NCBI RefSeq assembly: GCF_902859745.1 | Contig: NZ_CADIJW010000051.1 | Span: forward strand, 1-39,895 | Length of the DNA stretch: 39,895 bases | Reading direction: 5' to 3' | Source: Achromobacter dolens | GTDB taxonomy: Bacteria; Pseudomonadota; Gammaproteobacteria; Burkholderiales; Burkholderiaceae_B | Shown: one piece after another, positions 33,888 through 39,895 of the stretch | How the letters are laid out: each line of letters begins with the position of its first letter | How positions within the stretch are numbered: the first letter of the stretch is position 1 | Position numbers and translations under genes: made by a program | The notes under the pieces: generated by a model | What the model was told of the DNA's origin: nothing | Database searches by the model: none | What the model saw: the letters and a program-made list of their open reading frames with translations, nothing else

Positions 33888-33919
33888 CGGGGGCCTCCCG
33901 CGCATGCCGTGCGTCCTCA

Positions 33920-33942
33920 TGAATCCTAAATAGTAGGATTCA
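33920..33942. promoter_or_regulatory. Putative IclR operator of the CoA operon
   Basis: TGAATCCTA (33920-33928) and TAGGATTCA (33934-33942) are perfect 9-bp arms around AATAG. Located 15 bp upstream of a possible -35, a position compatible with activation. Confidence 0.65.
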
Positions 33943-33957
33943 ATTTTCAATTAATGG

Positions 33958-33987
33958 TTTACCGCGGATTCGTCGCGGTGCTATGCT
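33958..33987 (+). promoter_or_regulatory. Candidate promoter of the CoA operon
   Basis: TTTACC (33958-33963), 18-bp spacer, TATGCT (33982-33987). Both hexamers are imperfect, consistent with activator dependence. The leader to the first start codon is about 125 bases and includes CCAA-N8-TTGG (34087-34102). Confidence 0.4.
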
Positions 33988-34120
33988 GGCCCGCGGCCTG
34001 ACGCCGCGTTTTCGCATCCGGAAAGAACGCAGGCAGGCGACACGATGCCACGGCATCGCGCGCGGCCTTGGATTCTTTTCTTCATTCCAAATACTGAATT
34101 GGCATAACGAGAGGTCGACC

Positions 34121-35284
34121 ATGACATCCGGTTCGGCATTGGCCGGCATCACCGTGCTCGAGATCTGCAACGTCGCCGCGGGGCCGTTCTGCGGCATGCT
34201 GCTGGCGGACATGGGCGCGGACGTGATCAAGCTGGAAAATCCGGAGGGCGGCGATACGCTGCGCAGTTGGCCGCCGCTGAGCCAGGGCTACAGCGAGAAC
34301 TTCGCCTCGCTCAATCGCAACAAGCGCTCGGTCACGCTGAACCTGAAGGATCCGGCAGACCTGGCCCTGGCGCGCGAACTGGCTGCCAGCGTCGACGTGC
34401 TGATCGAGAACAATCGGCCCGGCGTGATGGACCGGCTGGGCCTGGGCTACGCGGCGTTGCGCGAGGTCAATCCGCGCCTGGTGTACTGCTCGATCTCGGC
34501 CTATGGCCAAACCGGCCCGCGCGCCCAGGAAGGCGGCTTCGATCTCACCATCCAGGCCATGAGCGGCCTGATGAGCGTCACCGGCGAGGCCGGCGGCGGG
34601 CCGGTCAAGTGCGGCGTGCCGGTGGCGGATTTCTCTGCCGGTCTCTACGGCGCCTTCGCCATCGCCTCGGCGCTGCGCGCCGCCCAGGCCAGCGGCCAGG
34701 GCACGCATATCGACGTGCCGATGCTCGGCGCCACGCTTGGCATCGCGGCGCTGCAGACGTCGGAGTTCTTCGGCAGCGGGCGCGATCCGGTCAAGCTGGG
34801 CTCGGCCCACCCGCGCAACGCGCCGTATCAGGCGTTTCGCTGCAAGGGCGGCTATTTCGGCATGGCGGCCGGCAACAACGCGCTGTGGAAGGGCGTGTGC
34901 GTGACGGTGGGCCGCGAGGACCTGCTGGCCGATCCGCGCTTTACCGACACCAGCGCGCGCGCCCGCAACCAGGACGCGCTGCGCGAGATCCTGGAAGCGA
35001 TCTTCGCGGCCGACGACGCGCCCACCTGGCTGGCGCGGTTCCGCGCGGCCGGCGTGCCGTGCGCGCCCATCAACACCTATTCCGAAGTGCTGGCGGACCC
35101 GCAGGTCGAGCACATGGGCTGGGTGCAGGCCCTTGAACTGCCGAATGGCGTGGCGACGCGAACCTTCGGCCTGCCGGTGCGCTTCGACGGCCAGACCACC
35201 GCGCTGCGGCGCCCGCCGCCCGCGCTGGGCCAGCACAACGACGAGGTGCTGGGACCGCTGCGCGACAAGGGGCGGCGCGCATGA
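34121..35284 (+). CDS. CaiB/BaiF family (class III) CoA-transferase
   Basis: 387 residues. Transfers CoA between carboxylic acids through an aspartyl-CoA intermediate; Asp170 in PVADFSAG is the equivalent of formyl-CoA transferase Asp169. Other family marks: AGPFCGMLLADMGADVIKLENP, LNRNKRSVTLNLKDP, GHPRN-like SAHPRNAPYQAF and GVPCAPINTYSEVLADPQ. GAGAGG lies 6 bases before ATG 34121; the in-frame opening at 33983 lies in the leader. First gene of the operon, overlapping the crotonase by 4 bases. Probably activates the pathway substrate; substrate unknown. Confidence 0.92.
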   Translation: MTSGSALAGITVLEICNVAAGPFCGMLLADMGADVIKLENPEGGDTLRSWPPLSQGYSENFASLNRNKRSVTLNLKDPADLALARELAASVDVLIENNRPGVMDRLGLGYAALREVNPRLVYCSISAYGQTGPRAQEGGFDLTIQAMSGLMSVTGEAGGGPVKCGVPVADFSAGLYGAFAIASALRAAQASGQGTHIDVPMLGATLGIAALQTSEFFGSGRDPVKLGSAHPRNAPYQAFRCKGGYFGMAAGNNALWKGVCVTVGREDLLADPRFTDTSARARNQDALREILEAIFAADDAPTWLARFRAAGVPCAPINTYSEVLADPQVEHMGWVQALELPNGVATRTFGLPVRFDGQTTALRRPPPALGQHNDEVLGPLRDKGRRA

Positions 35285-36003
35285 GCGCGACGCTGCAGGT
35301 CGAGCGGCGCGGCGCCGCGCAGGTGCTGACGCTGGCGCGCCCGGACAAGATGAACGCGCTGTCGGCCGAGCTGGTCGAGGCGCTGATCGCGGCGGTGGAC
35401 GCGGCGCCGGCGCAGGGCGCTGAGGTCATCGTGCTGCGGGGCGCGGGCCGCAATTTCAGCGCCGGCTTCGATTTCGGCGAGCTGGAGGCGCAGAGCGAGG
35501 GCGACCTGCTGCTGCGCTTCGTGCGCATCGAGACTCTACTGCAACGCTTGGCGGCCTCGCCCTGCCTGACGGTGGGGCTGGCGCATGGCCGCAACTTCGG
35601 CGCCGGCGTCGATCTGTTCGGCGCCTGCAAGTGGCGCGTCAGCGCGCCGGACGCGAGCTTTCGCATGCCGGGCCTGAAGTTCGGGCTGGTGCTGGGCACG
35701 CGCCGCTTCGCCGCGCTGGTCGGCGCCGAGCGCGCCCGCGCCATCCTGGAACAGGCCAGCACGTTCGGCGCGGCCGAGGCCTACCGCGACGGCTTCGTCA
35801 GCCACGTGACGGCGCAGGAATCGTGGCCCGAGATCGAGCGCCAGGCCGGAGAGGCCGCCGGCGCATTGACCGGCGCGGCCCGGGCGCAGTTGTATGCGGC
35901 CCTGTCCGCGGAGCAGCCCGATACCGACCTGGCGCGGCTGGTGCGCTCGGCCGCCGAGCCGGGTCTGAAGGCGCGGGTGGCGGCGTACCTGCAGGCGCGC
36001 TGA
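35281..36003 (+). CDS. Crotonase-fold protein without the two standard catalytic glutamates
   Basis: 240 residues. Enoyl-CoA hydratase/isomerase superfamily: oxyanion-hole segments GRNFSAGFDFGEL and GRNFGAGVDLFGA are present. Hydratase Glu144 corresponds to Asp in GVDLF, and Glu164 to Gly in RMPGLKFGL, so a simple hydratase is unlikely; other crotonase chemistry (ring or thioester hydrolysis, isomerisation) is possible. Size and gene context recall Mycobacterium EchA20, encoded beside ipdAB, but that is an analogy. Starts at the ATGA overlap with the CaiB gene. Confidence 0.85.
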   Translation: MSATLQVERRGAAQVLTLARPDKMNALSAELVEALIAAVDAAPAQGAEVIVLRGAGRNFSAGFDFGELEAQSEGDLLLRFVRIETLLQRLAASPCLTVGLAHGRNFGAGVDLFGACKWRVSAPDASFRMPGLKFGLVLGTRRFAALVGAERARAILEQASTFGAAEAYRDGFVSHVTAQESWPEIERQAGEAAGALTGAARAQLYAALSAEQPDTDLARLVRSAAEPGLKARVAAYLQAR

Positions 36004-36050
36004 CGCCGTCAGCCCGGCCGGCGCGACGATAAGAAAGCGAAGGAGGCAGC

Positions 36051-36881
36051 ATGGGTTCGGGATTCAATCAAACGCACAAACAGTGTTCGCTGGCCGAGCT
36101 GGCGGCGCTGGTGCCGGACGGCGCGTCGATCGCGCTGGGTGGCAGCTTCCTGCATCGGGGGCCGTTCGCCTTCGTGCGCGAACTGATCCGCCAGGGGCGG
36201 CGCGATCTGGAGCTGGTCAAGCAGTCGCCGGGCTACGACGTGGACATTCTGTGCCGCGCGGGCGCGCTGCGGCGCGTGCGCGCCGGCATCGTGGCGATGG
36301 AAGGCAATTTCGGCCTGGCGCCGTGGTATCGCAAGGCCATCGAGCGCGGCGAGGTAGAGCTGGAGGAGCATGCCTGCAACAGCCTGACGGCGGGCCTGCG
36401 GGCCGCCGCCTACGGCGTGCCGTTCCAGCCCTGCGGCGGCCTGCACGGCAGCGCCCTGCCGACCCTGAACGGCTGGAAGTGCCTGGAGGATCCCTACGGC
36501 AGCGGCGAGCGCACCTGGGTGATCCCGGCGGTGCGGCCCGACTTCGCGGTGATCCAGGCCTCGGAAGTGGACGCGCGCGGCAATGTGCGGGTGCATGGCA
36601 CGGCGCACTGGGACCGCATCATGTCGCGCGCCGCCGGCAGCGTGCTGGTGGTGGCCGAGAAACGGGTGGACAGCGCCGTGTTCGAGGCGCAGCCCGAGGC
36701 CACGCTGGTGCCGTATTTCATGGTGCAGGCCTATACGGTGCTGCCGCGTTCGGCCTGGCCGGGTTCGTGCTGGCCGGACTATGCCATCGACTATCCGGCG
36801 GTCGAGGCCTACATGGACAGGAACGGCGACCTGGCGGCCCACCTGGCCGCCGCGCCGGAAGCGGGAGCGGCGAATGGCTGA
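36051..36881 (+). CDS. CoA-transferase fold subunit A (IpdA/GctA-like)
   Basis: 276 residues. Class I CoA-transferase alpha-type fold: IALGGSFLHRGPFAFVRELIRQG at the N-terminus and VELEEHACNSLTAGLRAAAYGVPF in the middle. In IpdA a glutamate at about this region is catalytic, and the Glu pair is kept here. AGGAGG lies 4 bases before the ATG. It overlaps subunit B by 8 bases, so the two are translationally coupled and should form a heteromer. Length is close to that recalled for IpdA (about 290). Confidence 0.85.
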   Translation: MGSGFNQTHKQCSLAELAALVPDGASIALGGSFLHRGPFAFVRELIRQGRRDLELVKQSPGYDVDILCRAGALRRVRAGIVAMEGNFGLAPWYRKAIERGEVELEEHACNSLTAGLRAAAYGVPFQPCGGLHGSALPTLNGWKCLEDPYGSGERTWVIPAVRPDFAVIQASEVDARGNVRVHGTAHWDRIMSRAAGSVLVVAEKRVDSAVFEAQPEATLVPYFMVQAYTVLPRSAWPGSCWPDYAIDYPAVEAYMDRNGDLAAHLAAAPEAGAANG

Positions 36882-37608
36882 GCAATGGTCGGGGTTCTCG
36901 TACATCGTCACCAATCTGGCGCGCTTCATCCGGCCCGACGAGATCACCTTCAGCGGCGTCAATTCGACCCCGCCCATGCTGGCCTGCCTGCTGGCCAAGC
37001 GCGCCTACGACTGGGACTACGTCTATATCAACGTGGCGGGCGGGGTCGATCCGCGTCCGTCGCACATCCCGCTGTCCAGCTCCGATCCGGTGCTGGCCGA
37101 GCACAGCGCCTCGATCTTCGCCAACGAGGACTTCTACGACCTGTGCACGCGCGGCCGCATGGACCTGGCGTTCCTGGGCGCGGCGCAGATCGACGGCGCC
37201 GGCCGCGCCAACAATTCCTGCATCGGTGACTGGCATGCGCCCAAGGTGCGGCTGCCGGGCGGCGGCGGCGGGGCGGTGATGATGCCCACGGCGCGGCGCA
37301 CCTGCACCTGGCGCACCGAGCATTCGCGCCGGGTGTTCGTGCGGGAGCTGGATTTCGTGACAGCGGGCGGCGGCTTTGCCGGCGTGGCGACGCCGATCGC
37401 CGTGTTCGTCAAGCGCGACGGCCGGCTGGCGCTGCAATCCTGGCATCCCGAGTCCAGCCTGGCGGAAGTGCGCGAGCGCACCGGTTTCGATTTCGATGCC
37501 GAGGGCGCCGGGCCGACGCCGCCGCCGACCGAGGCCGAGCGGCGCGCCTTGCGCGAGCTGGATCCCGATGGGGAGTTCGAGCGTGACGCGGCGGTGACGC
37601 TGCGCTAG
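36874..37608 (+). CDS. CoA-transferase fold subunit B (IpdB-like)
   Basis: 244 residues. Beta-type partner of the preceding gene. Glutaconate CoA-transferase B carries a catalytic Glu in an ESG-type motif; the matching stretch here reads INVAGGVDPRPSHIPLSS with no Glu. The C-terminal part (HSRRVFVRELDFVTAGGG, then SWHPESSLAEVRERTGFDF and PPTEAERRALRELDP) resembles IpdB, a CoA-transferase-like C-C hydrolase of steroid ring degradation. Either hydrolase or transferase chemistry remains possible. ATG 36874 overlaps subunit A. Last gene of the operon. Confidence 0.85.
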   Translation: MAEQWSGFSYIVTNLARFIRPDEITFSGVNSTPPMLACLLAKRAYDWDYVYINVAGGVDPRPSHIPLSSSDPVLAEHSASIFANEDFYDLCTRGRMDLAFLGAAQIDGAGRANNSCIGDWHAPKVRLPGGGGGAVMMPTARRTCTWRTEHSRRVFVRELDFVTAGGGFAGVATPIAVFVKRDGRLALQSWHPESSLAEVRERTGFDFDAEGAGPTPPPTEAERRALRELDPDGEFERDAAVTLR

Positions 37609-37646
37609 GGCCCGTGCGGCTCCCGCCCGTGGGAAAGGGCGTTCAG

Positions 37647-37660
37647 GGCCGGCGCCGGCC
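37647..37660. other. GC palindrome between convergent operons
   Basis: GGCCGGCGCCGGCC is a perfect 14-bp palindrome, preceded by GCCC-N8-GGGC near 37625-37640. No T run. It may mark a Rho-dependent or structure-only end for the two convergent operons. Confidence 0.35.
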
Positions 37661-37679
37661 GGATGCTCGCCGCGTGGGC

Positions 37680-38588
37680 TCAGTCGTGGTTGCCGGCGCG
37701 CAGGCGCGCCAGTTCGGCGGAAAGTTCGGCCACCAGCGCCTGGGCGCGCGCCAAAGGATCGTGGCCGGCGACAGCCGGTTCGACGGCGGCCGCGGCGGTG
37801 CCCGACGCGCCGCGCAGGCGCGGCTGCACGCTTTCGTGGCCGACGCTGACGTCGACGTCGAACACCAGTTGTTCGGCGCGATGCCAGGTGCTGAACCACT
37901 CCAGCGGCCGGCCGTGCTGGTCCATGCCCTGGCCTTCCAGCATCAGCAGCGGCGTGCCCGCCGGCACTTGCAGCAGGCCGGCCAGGGCGGCATCCGCCGC
38001 CACCGCGCGGATCTGGTTGCGTCCCGCGCCGGGATGCAGGCCGAAGCGCCGCGTCAGCACGCCGTGCAGCGAAGCGTCGGTGAGTTCCTCGGCGCGCAGC
38101 CCGGGCACGGCGGCGGCGGGCAGCCAGGTGCGCACGTAGGCCAGCGGCGCGTCGGCGACGTGGCGCAGCCGCTCCAGCAACAGCAGGTCCTGGGTGCCGA
38201 AGAACTCGGCCACGGCCTTGGGCGGCTCGCTGGGCGCGAGATCGAGCACGCGGGTCTTGAGCGTCACGCCGGATTGCGCGAATTGCTCGTACAGGCCGGT
38301 GGAGCGTTGCACCAGGCGGCGGTGTTCGCGCGGCGCGGCCACCACCGCCGGGCGTCCGGCCTCGCGCTGGATCAGGCCTTCGGCGGCCAGGGCCGAGAGG
38401 GCCTGCCGCACCACGCTGCGGGCCACGCCGAAGTGCTCGCACAGCGCCGCCTCGCTGGGCAGCAGGGCGCCGGCGCCGAGCTTGCGGGTGCGGATGTAGC
38501 CGCGTAGCAATGCCGCCACCTGGGCGTGCAGCGGCACGTCGCCGGAACGGTCCAGCGCGGGCAAGTCTTCAGCGTTGGCGGGCGCCAT
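37680..38588 (-). CDS. GntR-family regulator with UTRA domain (HutC type)
   Basis: 302 residues. N-terminal winged helix-turn-helix (about 18-85: VPLHAQVAALLRGYIRTRKL, LPSEAALCEHFGVARSVVRQAL) and a C-terminal UTRA small-molecule-binding domain (LLERLRHVADAPLAYVRTWLP; GRPLEWFSTWHRAEQLVFDVD). ATG 38588 is chosen because AGGAGG sits 8 bases upstream within the last codons of pdxA; the in-frame ATG at 38630 would overlap pdxA. Last gene of the sugar-acid operon and its probable repressor. Confidence 0.92.
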   Translation of the reverse strand: MAPANAEDLPALDRSGDVPLHAQVAALLRGYIRTRKLGAGALLPSEAALCEHFGVARSVVRQALSALAAEGLIQREAGRPAVVAAPREHRRLVQRSTGLYEQFAQSGVTLKTRVLDLAPSEPPKAVAEFFGTQDLLLLERLRHVADAPLAYVRTWLPAAAVPGLRAEELTDASLHGVLTRRFGLHPGAGRNQIRAVAADAALAGLLQVPAGTPLLMLEGQGMDQHGRPLEWFSTWHRAEQLVFDVDVSVGHESVQPRLRGASGTAAAAVEPAVAGHDPLARAQALVAELSAELARLRAGNHD

Positions 38589-38592
38589 GGAA

Positions 38593-39645
38593 TCAACCTC
38601 CTGTTTGAGCCCGCGCAGTTTCCCATACATGCGTCCAGCCCGGGGCCAGATGCGCGGCGCGCTCGGCGGCCAGGATCAGACTGTCTTCGCGGGCGATGCC
38701 CTGGCCCGCGATGTCGAACGCGGTGCCGTGATCGACCGACACGCGCACCACCGGCAGGCCGACGGTGATGTTAACGCCGTCATCGCCATAGACGGCCTTG
38801 AAGGGGGCGTGGCCCTGGTCGTGGTAACAGGCGATCACGAACTGCCACTTGCCGCGCACGGCTTGCGGGAACAGCGCGTCGGCCGGGATCGGGCCGGCCG
38901 CCAGGATGCCGGCGGCGTTGGCCTCGGCCACGGCGGGCGCCAGGATGTCGGCGTCTTCGGTGCCGAAGATGCCGTTCTCGCCGGCGTGCGGGTTCAGGCC
39001 CGACACCGCCACCGGACGGTCGCCGCGGCCCAGGGCCTTGGCGAACGAGCCGGCCAGGCGCAGCACCGCGCGCATGCGCGCCGGCGTCAGGTCTTCGATG
39101 GCCTGGCGCAGCGACACGTGGGTGGTGGCGTGGAAGATGTAGAGATCGCCGGCGGACAGCACCAGCGAGAAGGTCTTGACGCCGAATTCGTGCGCCAGCA
39201 GTTCGGTGTGGCCGGGCCACTTGTGGCCGGCGGCGTGCATGGCGGCCTTGTTCAGCGGCGCGGTGACGATGCCGTCGACCTCGCCGGCGCGCGCCAGGGC
39301 GCAGGCGGTGGTGACGAAGCGCACCGAGCCGTCGCCGGCGTCGGCGCTGATCTCGCCCAGCTTGACGTGGCCCAGCGAGGGGCCGGCCTGCAACACTTCG
39401 ATGATGCCGGGGGCGTTGGTGGCGTCGGCCGGACGCTCGACGCGGCGCACGATGGCGGGATCGCCGCCCAGGCCGCGCACGGCGTTGGCCATCACGTCGA
39501 CGTCGCCAACCACGACCAGGCGCGCCTTCTGGCGCAGTTCGTCATGGCCCATCAGCATCTTGGCCGTGATTTCCGGCCCGATGCCGGCCACGTCGCCGAG
39601 GGTGACGGCCAAGAGCGGCAGCTTGGGAGCGGGGGGTTGTGTCAT
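38593..39645 (-). CDS. pdxA2: PdxA2-like 4-phosphate dehydrogenase (D-threonate/erythronate catabolism)
   Basis: 350 residues of the PdxA family: LAVTLGDVAGIGPEI at the start, IVTAPLNKAAMHAAGHKWPGHTELL, LNPHAGENGIFGTED and YHDQGHAPFKA (metal and substrate His/Asp). Beside a four-carbon acid-sugar kinase, PdxA2 members oxidise and decarboxylate D-threonate- or D-erythronate-4-phosphate to dihydroxyacetone phosphate, as shown in Ralstonia. Pyridoxine synthesis (true PdxA) is less likely because of this context. Its start overlaps the kinase stop (ATGA). Confidence 0.88.
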   Translation of the reverse strand: MTQPPAPKLPLLAVTLGDVAGIGPEITAKMLMGHDELRQKARLVVVGDVDVMANAVRGLGGDPAIVRRVERPADATNAPGIIEVLQAGPSLGHVKLGEISADAGDGSVRFVTTACALARAGEVDGIVTAPLNKAAMHAAGHKWPGHTELLAHEFGVKTFSLVLSAGDLYIFHATTHVSLRQAIEDLTPARMRAVLRLAGSFAKALGRGDRPVAVSGLNPHAGENGIFGTEDADILAPAVAEANAAGILAAGPIPADALFPQAVRGKWQFVIACYHDQGHAPFKAVYGDDGVNITVGLPVVRVSVDHGTAFDIAGQGIAREDSLILAAERAAHLAPGWTHVWETARAQTGG

Positions 39646-39895
39646 CGCTTGAATCTCCTGTCGCGGATCGCGCGCACGGCGCGAACCAGTACGTCTTCGG
39701 CGCCAAAGCCGCCGGCCTTGGTCACCACGGGCAGGCCGTCGGCCGTGCCGCCGGTCAGCGTGCCCAGGGGCACGCCGCCGATCACTTCATCCACCAGGGC
39801 GATGCCGCCGGCGCCCAGCGCCAGCAGCACCTGGCGCGCGCCGTCGCCGCCGGTGGCGACCACGCCGGCGGCGCGCGAGGCGCCGATGGCCTGCG
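39642..39895 (-). CDS. Four-carbon acid-sugar kinase (DUF1537/OtnK-DtnK family), C-terminal part
   Basis: Only the last 84 codons are in the window; the frame stays open to the edge. The visible part (GASRAAGVVATGGDGARQ, GVPLGTLTGGTADGLPVVTK, AGGFGAEDVLVRAV) is the nucleotide-binding C-terminal domain of four-carbon acid-sugar kinases, with the GG(F/S)G-type end motif. It phosphorylates the 4-OH of D-threonate, D-erythronate or L-threonate. Cotranscribed with pdxA2 and the GntR gene. Which acid is used cannot be decided from this fragment. Confidence 0.88.
   Translation of the reverse strand, partial: QAIGASRAAGVVATGGDGARQVLLALGAGGIALVDEVIGGVPLGTLTGGTADGLPVVTKAGGFGAEDVLVRAVRAIRDRRFKR

Overview
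This is a GC-rich window from a beta-proteobacterium of the Burkholderiales. The best fit is Alcaligenaceae (Bordetella/Achromobacter type). The evidence is a stand-alone Bug/TctC-type periplasmic binding protein, a DUF3079 gene, short conserved membrane proteins of that group, and a housekeeping order (suhB, TerC-family, uppP, lpxH-ppi-TPR / cysS-glycosylase-accA-tilS-lysC) that I recall from those genera. This assignment is from gene content and memory, not from a search.

Layout. 1-111: the edge of an IS3-type insertion sequence (start of orfA, minus strand), followed by a terminator. 187-2099: an IclR regulator divergent from a Bug solute-binding protein, with two matching GTCC-N7-GGAC dyads between them. 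2169-14745: a core-genome block with trmJ, suhB, a TerC/CBS membrane protein, uppP, the lpxH-ppi-TPR operon (minus strand), then cysS, an AlkA-type glycosylase, accA, tilS and lysC. 14834-14926: tRNA-Ser(GCU). 15075-22484: a three-gene signalling operon (hybrid kinase without HPt, REC-EAL phosphodiesterase, hybrid kinase with HPt). 22495-26258: mnmH, a Tat-exported AcpA/phospholipase-C-like phosphoesterase and a divergent TetR regulator. 26322-27603: three identical tRNA-Arg(ACG) genes, each with its own promoter, with a DUF3079 gene between copies 2 and 3. 27652-27723: a nine-copy 8-bp tandem repeat. 27719-32249: a small lipoprotein, an SDR/LysR divergent pair, two tandem unknown genes sharing a CxC domain (one fused to an XRE helix-turn-helix), a Burkholderiales membrane protein of unknown role and a sirtuin. 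32433-33059: a thiol dioxygenase. 33123-37608: an IclR regulator and a four-gene CoA operon (CaiB family, crotonase, two CoA-transferase-fold subunits that resemble IpdAB), with a shared operator motif upstream of both units. 37680-39895: a convergent operon of four-carbon acid-sugar kinase (cut by the window end), PdxA2-like dehydrogenase and GntR/UTRA regulator.

How the parts fit. The signalling operon is self-contained: two membrane sensors, one shared HPt and a predicted c-di-GMP phosphodiesterase as output. The lpxH-ppi-TPR operon contains what looks like a tandem-cyclophilin collapse, leaving one gene with an export signal and an internal cytosolic start. The IclR/CoA operon looks like a catabolic module that activates a carboxylic acid to its CoA ester, hydrates it and then performs a hydrolytic C-C cleavage or CoA transfer. 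The kinase-PdxA2-GntR operon matches the known D-threonate/erythronate catabolic design.

Limits: all assignments come from reading the sequence and translations. No homology search, folding program or promoter predictor was run.
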